Shown in pieces: positions 27,490 to 37,592 of a stretch of DNA of 64,000 nt (position 1 is its first letter; every line of letters starts with the position of its first letter). Origin of the DNA: Chelatococcus reniformis. GTDB taxonomy: Bacteria; Pseudomonadota; Alphaproteobacteria; Rhizobiales; Beijerinckiaceae. Under the pieces are notes generated by a model. It had not been told where the DNA came from, did no database searches, and saw only the letters and a program-made list of their open reading frames with translations. The position numbers and the translations under genes were made by a program. The stretch is from assembly GCF_014640075.1 (NCBI RefSeq), contig NZ_BMGG01000006.1:40165-104164 (forward strand), written 5' to 3'.

Positions 27490-28671
27490 ATGGATCTCGA
27501 GTACAGCACCGAACAATCGCTTCTGCGCGACAGCGTCGAGCGCTTCGTCCGCGACGACTACGCCTTCCAGGCCCGCCAGAAGATCCTGGCCAACGGGGGC
27601 TTCAGCGCCCCGCACTGGACGACGTTCGCCGAGCTCGGCTGGCTCGGCATCCCGTTTGCGGAGGAGGACGGCGGCTTCGGCGGCTCGGCCGTCGACCTCG
27701 CCGTCATCATGGAAGGGGTCGGCCGCGGTCTCGTGCTGGAGCCGTTCCTGCCGACGATCATGGCCGGAGGGCTGATCGCGGCGGCCGCCAGCAGCGCGCA
27801 GAAGCAAGCCTGGCTGACGCCGCTCATCGCCGGCGAGTGCAAGCTCGCCGTCGCCTTCGCGGAACCGCAAAGCCGCTACGACCTGGCGGATTGTACGACC
27901 CGCGCCGCCGCCACCGGCGCCGGCTGGCGCCTGGAGGGCCGCAAGTGCGTCGTCGTCGGCGGCAAGATCGCCGATGCGTTCATCGTGGTGGCGCGCACCT
28001 CCGGCGACCGGCGCGATCGAACCGGGCTCAGCCTGTTTCTCGTGCCGGCCGATGCCGACGGCCTCACCGTGCGCCGCTACGACACCAACGACGGCCAGGG
28101 CGCGGCCGACCTGGAACTGGCAGGCGTCGCGCTCGGCCCCGATGCGCTGCTGGGGCCGGATGGGGCGGCGCTGGATCCTCTGGAGCGCGCGGTCGACGGC
28201 GCCACCGCCGCCGTCGCCGCGGAAGCCGTGGGCGCCATGGCGGCGCTATGCGACGCCACGCTCGCCTACCTCAAGGTGCGCAAGCAGTTCGGCAAGCCGC
28301 TGGGCAGCAATCAGGCGCTGCAGCATCGCATGGTCGACATGGTGATCGCGCTGGAGGAGGCGCGATCGGCGGCGCTCGCGGCGAGCCTCTCCATGACCGA
28401 AGACGACGCGGCGGCGCGAAGCCGCGCCATCTCGCTGGCCAAGATCGAGATCGGCCGCACCGCCACCAAGGTCGGCCAGGAGGCGGTGCAATTGCACGGA
28501 GCCATGGGCGTGACCGACGAGCTCGACGTCGGCCACTATTTCAAGCGGCTCACCATCATCGCCACGTCGTTCGGCAACGCCGACTGGCACATCCGGCGGG
28601 TCGCCGCGCTCGATGCGGCGACCCGCCGGTCAGCGCCGGAGCAGCCGGCCCCCGGCCGGACGGCGGCCTGA
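27490..28671 (+). CDS. Acyl-CoA dehydrogenase, small-subunit (FadE28/FadE27-like) type
   Basis: A 393-residue acyl-CoA dehydrogenase. The N-terminal helix bundle begins EYSTEQSLLRDSVERFV, the middle beta domain contains AFAEPQSRYDL in place of the classical T/S-rich FAD loop, and the C-terminal domain has YLKVRKQFGKPLGSNQALQHRM and QLHGAMGVTDE. The pattern is typical of the partner in two-gene heterotetrameric dehydrogenases from steroid and cyclic acid degradation. The next gene, 24 bases downstream, is the larger partner type. It oxidises an acyl-CoA at alpha-beta, probably as a complex. Confidence 0.9.
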   Translation: MDLEYSTEQSLLRDSVERFVRDDYAFQARQKILANGGFSAPHWTTFAELGWLGIPFAEEDGGFGGSAVDLAVIMEGVGRGLVLEPFLPTIMAGGLIAAAASSAQKQAWLTPLIAGECKLAVAFAEPQSRYDLADCTTRAAATGAGWRLEGRKCVVVGGKIADAFIVVARTSGDRRDRTGLSLFLVPADADGLTVRRYDTNDGQGAADLELAGVALGPDALLGPDGAALDPLERAVDGATAAVAAEAVGAMAALCDATLAYLKVRKQFGKPLGSNQALQHRMVDMVIALEEARSAALAASLSMTEDDAAARSRAISLAKIEIGRTATKVGQEAVQLHGAMGVTDELDVGHYFKRLTIIATSFGNADWHIRRVAALDAATRRSAPEQPAPGRTAA

Positions 28672-28695
28672 CACGGCCTGGAGCGGAAGATCGTC

Positions 28696-29892
<1,197 letters not shown>

Positions 29893-29935
29893 GGGTGGGC
29901 CATCCGGCCGGCCCGGCCGTACACAGGGGAAACGC

Positions 29936-31121
29936 ATGACCATCGGATGGAGCGCCGACGACATCGCCTTCCGCGACGAGGTGCGCGCCTTCGTCGAAGC
30001 CAATCTGCCCGCCGAGATGCGGGCCCGGGCGCACCAGGGCTTTCATCCCACCAAGGCGGACATGCAGGAGTGGACGAAAATCCTGCACCGGCGCGGCTGG
30101 ACCGTGCCGCACTGGCCCAAGGAGCACGGCGGCACCGGGTGGTCGCCGCTGCGGCGCATGATCTTCGACAGCACCTTGGCCGAGATGGACGCCCCCCCCC
30201 GGCACGCCCTTCGGGCCGCAGCTGATCGGGCCGGTCGTCATCGCCTTCGGCACCGAGCAGCAAAAGCAGCGCTATCTGCCGCGCATCGCCGACGGCTCGG
30301 AATTCTGGTGCCAGGGCTATTCGGAGCCGAACTCGGGCTCCGACCTCGCCTCGCTCAAGACCCGGGCCGTGCGCGACGGCGACCACTACGTCGTGAACGG
30401 CCAGAAGATCTGGACCAGCGAGGCTCACTACGCGGACATGATGTTCTGCCTGGTGCGGACCGATACCAGCGGGCCCAAGCAGGGCGGCATCTCGATGCTG
30501 CTGATCGACGTCAAGAGCCCGGGCGTCACCATCAAGCCGATCATCAGCCAGGACATGGCCCATTACTTGAACGAGGTGTTCTTCGACGACGTCCGCGTCC
30601 CCGTCGAGAACCGCATCGGCGAGGAGAACAAGGGCTGGACCTACGCCAAGTTCCTGCTCGACAACGAACGCACCAGCAGCGCCTATCTCGGCGACAGCAA
30701 GCGTGACCTCAAGCGGCTGAAGGAGCTGGCCGCCGAGATGACGCAGGACGGCCAACCGCTCGCTGCCGACCCCGGCTTCGACGAGGAGATCGCCAAGACC
30801 GAGATCGATCTCGCCGCGCATGAAATGATGATCTACCGGCTGCTCAGCGGCGCACCCGGCCTCGATCCCGCGGTCGGCGCCTCCATGGTCAAGATCAAGG
30901 GCGCGGAGCTGCGCCAGCGCATCTCCAATCTCTGGCTCGATGCCCTGGGCCCGCACGCCCCGCCGCTCTACGGGCCGAAGGCCGAGACCAACTTCGGCTT
31001 CGGCATCGACGCCGCGCCGGGTCTGATGTCCCAGTTCCTGATCCGCCGCGCCGTCTCGATCTACGGCGGCACCAACGAGATCCAGCACGGCATCATCGCC
31101 AAGCGCGGGCTGCGGCTCTAG
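29936..31121 (+). pseudogene. Acyl-CoA dehydrogenase, frameshifted in a C9 tract
   Basis: The N-terminal part (ATG 29936, MTIGWSADDIAFRDEVRAFV) runs in frame to AEMDAP and then meets nine consecutive C at 30192-30200. The rest of the protein (GTPFGPQLIGPVVIAFGTEQ through CQGYSEPNSGSDL, KIWTSEAHYADMMFCLV, IYGGTNEIQHGIIAK) continues in the +1 frame to 31121. With eight C the gene would encode an intact 394-residue enzyme very similar to the 28696 gene. Apart from the tract it has no decay, so a sequencing/assembly error, phase variation or a very recent mutation are all possible. GGGGA precedes the ATG. Confidence 0.85.
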
Positions 31122-31213
31122 CGCCGGGAGGCCACGGCCCGGCGGCGGGAGGCGCGGAACAGCGCGCCCGCCCGTCGGGACAGTCATACGCATGCCATAA
31201 CCAGGTGACCCCG

Positions 31214-32350
31214 ATGGATCTCATCCCCTCCGAAGAGCTCAGCCAGTTCCGCGCCAGCGTCGAACGGCTCGTGGCGTCGGACTACACGTTCGAGCACTAC
31301 CGCCGCACGGTCACGACGCGCGGCAGCTTCGATGCGTCCTTCTGGAAGCGCATCGGCGATCTCGGCTGGCTCGGCGCCTGCCTGCCGGAGAGCGCCGGCG
31401 GCTATGCCGCCTCGCCCGACGAAACGCTCGTCCTGCTGGAGGCGACCGCCCGCGGCCTGGTGGTCGAGCCGATCCTGGCGGGCCTCGTCGTGCCGAGCCG
31501 CGCCGTGCTGGCGGCGGCGCCCGACCGCGCCGGCTCGCTACTCGCGGCCGCGGCGGCGGGCGATACCGCGCTGGCGCTCGCCTGGGCGGAGGCCGACCGG
31601 CGCTACGACCTGGCGCCGACCGTGACGCGCGCGCGCCGCACCGGCGCCGGCTGGCAGCTCTCCGGCCGCAAGTTCGCCGTGCTCGGCGCGCCGGTGGCGT
31701 CCCATCTCGCCGTCTCGGCGGCGAGCGAGGATGGACCGGTGCTGCTGTGGGTGCCCGCCGGACTACCCGGGGTGGCACTGGCCGAGTTCGTGACGGTGGA
31801 CGGCCAGCGCGCGGCCGACGTGGTGTTCGACGACGTCGAGCTCGGGGCGGAGGCGTTGCTCGGCTCCCCCCAAGGCGGCCTTGCCGCGCTCGAGGCCGCC
31901 TTCGACTGGGGCGCGGCCGGCGCCGCCGCGGAGGCGATCGGCGCCATGGACGCGATCCTCGCCATCACCCTGGAGTACGCCAAGACGCGCCAGCAGTTCG
32001 GCCAGACCATTGGCAGCCTCCAGGTGGTGCAGCACCGGCTCGCCGCCATGGCCGTGCAGATCGAATATGCCCGCTCGCTACTGCCGTTGCTCTCGGTCGC
32101 GCTAGCCGGCGATGCGGCGCGGCGCGGCGCGCTCGTCTCCGCCGCCAAATGGAAGATCGCCACGGCGGCGCGGCACGTGGCGGCGGACGGCATCCAGCTG
32201 CACGGTGGCATCGGCATGACCAACGAGGCGGCGATCAGCCACTATTTCCGCAAGGTACAGGTGCTCGAATACGCCTACGGTGACAGCCGCTACCATCTCG
32301 CGCGCTATCGGGCTCGCCGCTCGGGCGACGGCGACCTGCTGGCGGCGTGA
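31214..32350 (+). CDS. Acyl-CoA dehydrogenase, small-subunit type
   Basis: A 378-residue protein, the second small partner in the cluster: MDLIPSEELSQFRASVERLV at the N terminus parallels the 27490 gene, WAEADRRYDLAPT replaces the classical FAD loop, and YAKTRQQFGQTIGSLQVVQHRL plus QLHGGIGMTNEAAISHYFRK are in the C-terminal domain. ATG 31214 is preferred over GTG 31205 because AGGTG serves as its ribosome binding site and the N terminus aligns with the paralogue. It likely pairs with the frameshifted upstream subunit. Confidence 0.9.
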   Translation: MDLIPSEELSQFRASVERLVASDYTFEHYRRTVTTRGSFDASFWKRIGDLGWLGACLPESAGGYAASPDETLVLLEATARGLVVEPILAGLVVPSRAVLAAAPDRAGSLLAAAAAGDTALALAWAEADRRYDLAPTVTRARRTGAGWQLSGRKFAVLGAPVASHLAVSAASEDGPVLLWVPAGLPGVALAEFVTVDGQRAADVVFDDVELGAEALLGSPQGGLAALEAAFDWGAAGAAAEAIGAMDAILAITLEYAKTRQQFGQTIGSLQVVQHRLAAMAVQIEYARSLLPLLSVALAGDAARRGALVSAAKWKIATAARHVAADGIQLHGGIGMTNEAAISHYFRKVQVLEYAYGDSRYHLARYRARRSGDGDLLAA

Positions 32351-32706
32351 CGAACGATACAGTGCGCCCCGCGTCGGAGCCGACCCGGTCGGACGCGGCC
32401 CGGCCACGCGGTCGGCCGAAGCAGAGACGGCTGCGGTCGCCCCCCGGTGTCCCAGGCACTTCACCGCGGCTTGCGACGTCACGGGATCAGCCGGCTTCCC
32501 GAGGTCGAGGGGAGCGGGCCGGACCGGCGCTCGTGCAGGCGTTGTCCGGTCGGCCATGTCCACATCGACGTGGCCGAGGCTCGACAGAGCAAGGACCGGT
32601 TCTGCTCTGAACAGCCCTCGCTCGCCAGAACGCGAGGCGCCACACAACGACCCAGGAAGCGGCCCATCCGAACCGGCCGCAGAACGAGTGCGAGGGAGTA
32701 AGCGCA
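32351..32706. other. Intergenic gap between acyl-CoA dehydrogenase and SDR genes
   Basis: About 355 bases with no supportable gene; short frames are Arg/Pro-rich. The GAGGGAG ribosome binding site of the SDR gene is at its right end. A secondary promoter for the downstream genes could lie here, but I see no clear boxes. Confidence 0.4.
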
Positions 32707-33477
32707 ATGCCCACATTGTTCGATCTGACCGGCAAGGTTGCGATCATCACCGGCTCGTCCCGCGGCATCGGACGGGCCATTGCGGAGCGCATGGCCGAGC
32801 ACGGCGCCAAGGTCGTCGTGTCCTCGCGCAAGGCCGGGCCCTGCGAGGAGGTCGCCAAAGTCATCAACGACCGGCACGGTGAGGAGCGCGCCATCGTCGC
32901 GCCGGCCAACATCTCCGAGAAGGAGGATCTGCAACGGCTAGTCGATGCCACCATGGCCAAATGGGGCCGGATCGACAGCCTGGTCTGCAATGCCGCGTCC
33001 AATCCCTATTACGGGCCGATGGCGGGCATCAAGGACGAGCAGTTCCGCAAGATCCTCGACAACAACATCGTCTCCAACCACTGGCTGATCGCCATGGTGG
33101 CGCCGCAGATGCAGGAGCGGAAGGACGGCTCGATCACCATCGTGTCGTCCATCGGCGGCCTGCGCGCCTCGACGGTGCTTGGCGCCTACTCCATCTCCAA
33201 GGCCGCCGACCTCCAGCTCGCCCGCAATCTTGCCGCCGAGTTCGGGCCGAGCAACGTGCGCGTCAACTGCATCGCGCCGGGGTTGATCAAGACGGATTTC
33301 GCCAAGGCGCTGTGGGACGATCCGGCAACCCTCGAGCGCAGCACGTCGACGGCGCCGCTCAGGCGCATCGGCACGCCGGACGAGATCGCGGGCGCCGCCG
33401 TGTTCCTCGCTTCGCCCGCCGGGAGTTTCATGACCGGACAGGCGATGGTCATCGACGGCGGCGTCACGGTCGTCTGA
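32707..33477 (+). CDS. Short-chain dehydrogenase/reductase (FabG-like)
   Basis: A 256-residue classical SDR. The cofactor motif TGSSRGIG is at 15-22, NNIV contains Asn120, Ser147/148 lie in TIVSSIGG, and the catalytic pair is Tyr161 and Lys165 in YSISK. An Arg-rich SSRKAG after the second strand suggests NADP(H). The C terminus TGQAMVIDGGVTVV is standard. In this context it probably oxidises or reduces a hydroxyacyl/oxoacyl-CoA intermediate. GAGGGAG precedes the ATG. Confidence 0.93.
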   Translation: MPTLFDLTGKVAIITGSSRGIGRAIAERMAEHGAKVVVSSRKAGPCEEVAKVINDRHGEERAIVAPANISEKEDLQRLVDATMAKWGRIDSLVCNAASNPYYGPMAGIKDEQFRKILDNNIVSNHWLIAMVAPQMQERKDGSITIVSSIGGLRASTVLGAYSISKAADLQLARNLAAEFGPSNVRVNCIAPGLIKTDFAKALWDDPATLERSTSTAPLRRIGTPDEIAGAAVFLASPAGSFMTGQAMVIDGGVTVV

Positions 33478-33646
33478 GCGCAAAGAGCCGAGTGGGCGCG
33501 GCAGAGGCGGATGCCTCCCGCTCCGCTTCTTGATCTCTGCTTTGCCGATTTCAGCGTGACGGACCCGTTGTCGACCGTCGCCCGTCAGCCCGACGGCGTC
33601 GCTGTCTGCCCAACGACATCAACCGCTTTCAACAAAAGGCGACATC

Positions 33647-34630
33647 ATGAGCGAGAGCCGCGAAATACATCTGGTGCGACGTCCCAGCGGCATCCCGGTC
33701 GAGGAAGACTTCGCCGTCGTGACCGGTCCATCCCCGGAGCCTGCCGAAGGTGAGGTTCAGCTCCAGGCGGTCTTCGTCTCCGTCGACCCCTACATGCGCC
33801 CGCGTCTCGACGCCGACCAACCCCTCAACGCCCCTATGCTCGGCGGCGGCATCGCACGCGTCATCAAGTCTCGTCATGCAAGCCTCCGAGAGGGGCAGCT
33901 TGTGCGTCATGCACTAGGGATGAGGGAACGCTTCGTGTCCAACGGCGCGGGGCTCACCGCGCTGAACCCCGATCCGTCCCTGCCCCTCAGCGTCTACATG
34001 CATGCGCTCGGGATGACCGGCCTGACCGCTTACGCTGGTCTGCTCGAAGTTGGCGCTTTGAAGAACGGCGAGCAGGTATTCGTCTCCACCGCCGCTGGCG
34101 CCGTGGGATCGGTTGCGGCCCAGATTGCAAAGATCAAGGACTGCTATGTCGTGGGATCGACGGGATCGGAGGACAAGGCGGAGTGGCTTCGCACCACGGC
34201 GGGGCTAGACGCCGTCATCAACTACAAAGCAACGCCTATCGCAGCGGCTTTGCAGGCAGCGACTCCAAAAGGGATCGACGTTTACTATGAAAATGTCGGA
34301 GGCGATCATCTGGACGCAGCGCTGACACGAATGAATCTGCGCGGCCGAATTCCCGTCTGCGGCATGATTTCAACCTACAACGGAGGTCACGACGGTGTTC
34401 GAAACCTCTTCAACGTGATCTACCCGCGCATTCGGATCGAGGGCTTCCTGGTCGGCGACTTCGGCCACTTGAACGAGCGGTTCATCGAGGACATGACGGC
34501 GTGGATCAAGTCGGGCCGGATCAAGTATCAGGAGACCATCCTCGATGGCTTCGCGCGCGCACCAGAGGGCCTGATAGGTCTATTTCGAGGATACAACAGT
34601 GGAAAGATGCTGATCCGGGTGGCGGATTGA
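33647..34630 (+). CDS. NADP-dependent MDR oxidoreductase, CurA/leukotriene B4 12-hydroxydehydrogenase-like
   Basis: A 327-residue zinc-free medium-chain reductase. IHLVRRPSGIPVEEDFAVV near the N terminus, VSVDPYMRPRLD and the cofactor loop AAGAVGSVAAQIAK fit the CurA/PTGR group, as does YYENVGGDHLDAAL. These enzymes reduce alpha-beta unsaturated ketones or aldehydes with NADPH. Its base composition is slightly less GC-rich than its neighbours. A 169-base gap precedes it, so it may not belong to the same transcript as the SDR. Confidence 0.88.
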   Translation: MSESREIHLVRRPSGIPVEEDFAVVTGPSPEPAEGEVQLQAVFVSVDPYMRPRLDADQPLNAPMLGGGIARVIKSRHASLREGQLVRHALGMRERFVSNGAGLTALNPDPSLPLSVYMHALGMTGLTAYAGLLEVGALKNGEQVFVSTAAGAVGSVAAQIAKIKDCYVVGSTGSEDKAEWLRTTAGLDAVINYKATPIAAALQAATPKGIDVYYENVGGDHLDAALTRMNLRGRIPVCGMISTYNGGHDGVRNLFNVIYPRIRIEGFLVGDFGHLNERFIEDMTAWIKSGRIKYQETILDGFARAPEGLIGLFRGYNSGKMLIRVAD

Positions 34631-34691
34631 AGGAAGCGCACAGCCCGGGGCGATCCTGCTCGCCAGTGCTCCCGATCCAAGGGTTCCAGAG

Positions 34692-36377
34692 ATGAATCGA
34701 AGCGAAGCCTTGGCGAGCCTCACGGCGGTGGGCCAGCCCTACGAGCTGGTCGAGCTCGACGTCCTGGGCCGGCGCATCCGCGCCTTTCGCAACGGCCCAC
34801 TGAACTTGCGCGAGCTTTTTGAGGCCGCCCAGAGCGAGAGGACATTCCTCGTCTACGAAGACGAGCGCATGTCGTTCGCCGAGTTCTGGCAACGCGCCCA
34901 TCGGTTCGCGGGACTGCTCCGCGACCGATACGGGGTGCGCCGGGGTGATCGTGTCGCGATCGCGCTTCGCAATTACCCGGAGTGGATGATCGCCTTCGCG
35001 GCAGCCGTCTCTGCCGGCGCGATCGCCGTGGCCATGAACGCACTGTGGACACGCGACGAGATCGCTCACGCCATCGACGACTGCGAGCCCAAGGTTCTCG
35101 TGGTCGACTGGGAGCGGCTGGAGCGGCTGCCCGCCGAGGGACCGCGCTCAGCGCCCGTCGTGCTCGTCGCGCGCAACCGATCGGCCTTGCCGGCTTGGGC
35201 GATGCCGTTCCCTCCGTTTGCCGACACATCCCCCGATGCCACGGCGGCGACGCTGGGCGACATCGCGCCCGATGACGATGCGATCATGCTCTACACGTCG
35301 GGATCGACCGGGCATGCGAAGGGCGTGCTGTCGACGCATCGGGCCGTGCTGAGCGCCCTCCTCTCCTGGGAACTCGACGGCGCAGTGGCGGTCCTGACGG
35401 GCATCGCAGAACGTCCCTCCGCCGAAGCGCCGCAAACCGCCGCCCTGCTCGCCATCCCCCTGTTTCATGTCACCGGCCTGCACGCCGTGTTCCTGTCGGC
35501 GGTCCGCGCGCAGCGACGCGTCGTCTCGATGTACAAGTGGGATCCGGCCGTGGCAGCCACGCTGATCGAGCGGGAGCGCGTCACCAGCCTCATCGCGCCG
35601 GCCGCGGTGACCGGCGACCTCGTGACCTATGCGCGGCGCACGGACCGCGACCTGAGCTCGCTCGAGATCGTCGGGGGCGGAGGCGCGCCTCGCGCGCCCG
35701 AGCAGGTCCGCGCCATCGACGCGGTGTTTGCAAAGGCTGCACCAGCCACGGGCTGGGGAATGACGGAAACCAATGCGATCGGCGCCGGCCTGGCCGGGCC
35801 CGACTACCTCGCCCACCCCGAGAGCTCGGGCCAAAGCTCCGCCGTCCTCGATTTGCGCATCGTGGCGGCCGACGGCCAGGTGGTGGGCCCGGGCGTCAGC
35901 GGCGAGCTGCAGGTGAGGGGCGCCTCCCTCATGCGGGGCTACTGGCGGCGCCCGGAGGCCAACCGCGAGGTCTTCCAGGACGGCTGGATGCGAACCGGCG
36001 ACGTGGCGACGCTGGATGGCGACGGCTTCGTCTACATTGTGGATCGCATCAAGGACCTGGTGATCCGCGGCGGCGAGAACATCGGCTGCGGCGGCGTCGA
36101 AGCCGCCCTGCTCGAACATCCGGACGTTCTCGAGGTCAGCGTCTACGGCGTGCCGGACGATCGGCTGGGCGAGGAGGTGGGCGCAACCGTCTTCGTCAGA
36201 GCTGACGTCGACCCGGCGCATTTCGAGCCGTTCCTGGAAGGCCGCCTGCCCAGGCACGAACGGCCTCGCTACGTGCACGTCGTTCTCGCACCGCTGCCCC
36301 GCACGGCCTCGGGAAAGATCGCCAAGCGGCAGCTGCGGTCAGAGGCTCTCATCCGGCTGGGTCTTGCCGATTCGTAG
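34692..36377 (+). CDS. AMP-dependent acyl-CoA synthetase/ligase (ANL family)
   Basis: A 561-residue adenylate-forming enzyme. The P-loop-like IMLYTSGSTGHAKGV is at about residues 198-212, the A5 motif is GWGMTETNAIG, A7 is RTGDVATLDGDGF, the hinge is DRIKDLVIRGGENI, and the terminal catalytic Lys is in TASGKIAKRQL. It activates a carboxylic acid to its CoA thioester in the cytoplasm via an acyl-AMP. The end overlaps the convergent phosphoesterase gene by 39 bases. Substrate specificity cannot be predicted here. Confidence 0.93.
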   Translation: MNRSEALASLTAVGQPYELVELDVLGRRIRAFRNGPLNLRELFEAAQSERTFLVYEDERMSFAEFWQRAHRFAGLLRDRYGVRRGDRVAIALRNYPEWMIAFAAAVSAGAIAVAMNALWTRDEIAHAIDDCEPKVLVVDWERLERLPAEGPRSAPVVLVARNRSALPAWAMPFPPFADTSPDATAATLGDIAPDDDAIMLYTSGSTGHAKGVLSTHRAVLSALLSWELDGAVAVLTGIAERPSAEAPQTAALLAIPLFHVTGLHAVFLSAVRAQRRVVSMYKWDPAVAATLIERERVTSLIAPAAVTGDLVTYARRTDRDLSSLEIVGGGGAPRAPEQVRAIDAVFAKAAPATGWGMTETNAIGAGLAGPDYLAHPESSGQSSAVLDLRIVAADGQVVGPGVSGELQVRGASLMRGYWRRPEANREVFQDGWMRTGDVATLDGDGFVYIVDRIKDLVIRGGENIGCGGVEAALLEHPDVLEVSVYGVPDDRLGEEVGATVFVRADVDPAHFEPFLEGRLPRHERPRYVHVVLAPLPRTASGKIAKRQLRSEALIRLGLADS

Positions 36378-36905
36378 GCGGCGCGGCTTTGCCTCACCCC
36401 CTCGCCACCGCCCTCGCGACGCCAGAATGGTAGCGAGATCGACCGGACGGAAGCCGAACACGTCGACGCCGACGTCATACTGACGCGGCATCGCCGCCAG
36501 CTTGCCGTGGGAGTGACCATGCAGGTCGAGAACACCGCGGCCCATGTGGTTCCAAGTGCGGAACGGATAGTGGCAGAGCACGAGCCGACGCCCGTCGATG
36601 TCCAGCTCCGCGTAATGCTGCACGCTGGCCCAGCCGGGAGCTTGAAGGGTGGCTGCCCCGTCGTTGTTGCCGACCATGAGGTGCTTGGTGCCGTTCAGCC
36701 GGTCGAGGAGGGCCTGTGGACGCGTTGGCGGACGCCCCAGGGCGAAGTCGCCGAGGTGCCAGACGACATCGTCCGGCGCCACGGCCGCGTTCCAGCGGGC
36801 GATCAGATCGTCATCGTGCTCCGCCAGAGAGCCGTAGGGCCGCCGGTCGAGGCGCAGGACGCGCGGATCCCCGAAATGCGTGTCGCTGGTGAAGAGGGTG
36901 GGCAT
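36339..36905 (-). CDS. Calcineurin-like metallophosphoesterase
   Basis: A 188-residue protein with all motifs of the fold: DTHFGD at 8-13, GDFALG near 52, GNND near 79, LCHYPF near 110 and LHGHSHG near 127. It resembles the small prophage/bacterial phosphoesterases that hydrolyse phosphodiesters or phosphoproteins with two metal ions. It overlaps the 3' end of the acyl-CoA synthetase gene by 39 bases in convergent orientation. Substrate unknown. Confidence 0.9.
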   Translation of the reverse strand: MPTLFTSDTHFGDPRVLRLDRRPYGSLAEHDDDLIARWNAAVAPDDVVWHLGDFALGRPPTRPQALLDRLNGTKHLMVGNNDGAATLQAPGWASVQHYAELDIDGRRLVLCHYPFRTWNHMGRGVLDLHGHSHGKLAAMPRQYDVGVDVFGFRPVDLATILASRGRWRGGEAKPRRLRIGKTQPDESL

Positions 36906-36973
36906 GGCCCGTCACCCCGCGCCGACGGCTTGCGCGCAGCGACGCCGTCGCGGCCCGCGAGCCCGTTGCCCGC

Positions 36974-37327
36974 TCAGAGCAGCGCCCTTTCGTAGTCGGC
37001 CGGCCGGAAGCCGACGAGCAGGCGGCCGTCAACGTCGAGCACGGGCCGCTTGATCATGGAGGGCTGGGCCAGCATCAGTGCCACTGCCTTGGCCTCCGTC
37101 AAGTCCTCTCGATCCCCCTCCGGCAGTTTGCGGAACGTCGTGCCGGCACGGTTGAGCAGCACCTCCCAGCCGAGCTCGCGGGCCCAATTCTCGAGCCGAC
37201 CGCGGTCGATGCCGGACGCCTTGTAGTCGTGGAACGCGTAGCCGATGCCATGGCCGTCGAGCCAGGCGCGCGCCTTCTTCATCGTGTCGCAATTCTTGAT
37301 GCCGTAGATCGTCACAGCCGTGGCCAT
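36974..37327 (-). CDS. ArsC/Spx-family protein (YffB-like)
   Basis: A 117-residue thioredoxin-fold protein. VTIYGIKNCDTMKKARAWL carries the single Cys of the YffB subgroup instead of a CxxC, and RPVLDVDGRLLVGF near residues 91-104 has the family Arg. The family contains arsenate reductases and glutathione-dependent proteins; YffB-type members have no settled role. ATG 37327 is preferred over 37333 because GGGATG sits at a proper distance. It may be transcribed with the phosphoesterase gene 68 bases downstream. Confidence 0.85.
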   Translation of the reverse strand: MATAVTIYGIKNCDTMKKARAWLDGHGIGYAFHDYKASGIDRGRLENWARELGWEVLLNRAGTTFRKLPEGDREDLTEAKAVALMLAQPSMIKRPVLDVDGRLLVGFRPADYERALL

Positions 37328-37592
37328 CGTCATCCCGGGGTCAGCCCATGATCGCGGGTCGCTTGGTGGCACAATCGCCGCGCCGACACACGTGGAATCG
37401 GCGGAGACCGCCGTCGCTGTAGCCGCGGGGCGCAGGGACCGCGATGGCAGTATTCGCGCCCAGCCATGCAAATAACGCCAAGCTACGCCCCCCTCAGCGC
37501 GCTTGCGGCGGGCCGTCGTCTCGCCCAGCATCGCCCAAAATGATGACGGTCGCCGCGGCGGCCCGAAGTTCATGGCGCCGGGAGCGAAACGA

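Noticed and set aside
29936..31121. Two separate acyl-CoA dehydrogenase fragments
   Set aside because: Both parts join seamlessly when one C of the C9 tract is removed, so they are one gene with a frameshift.
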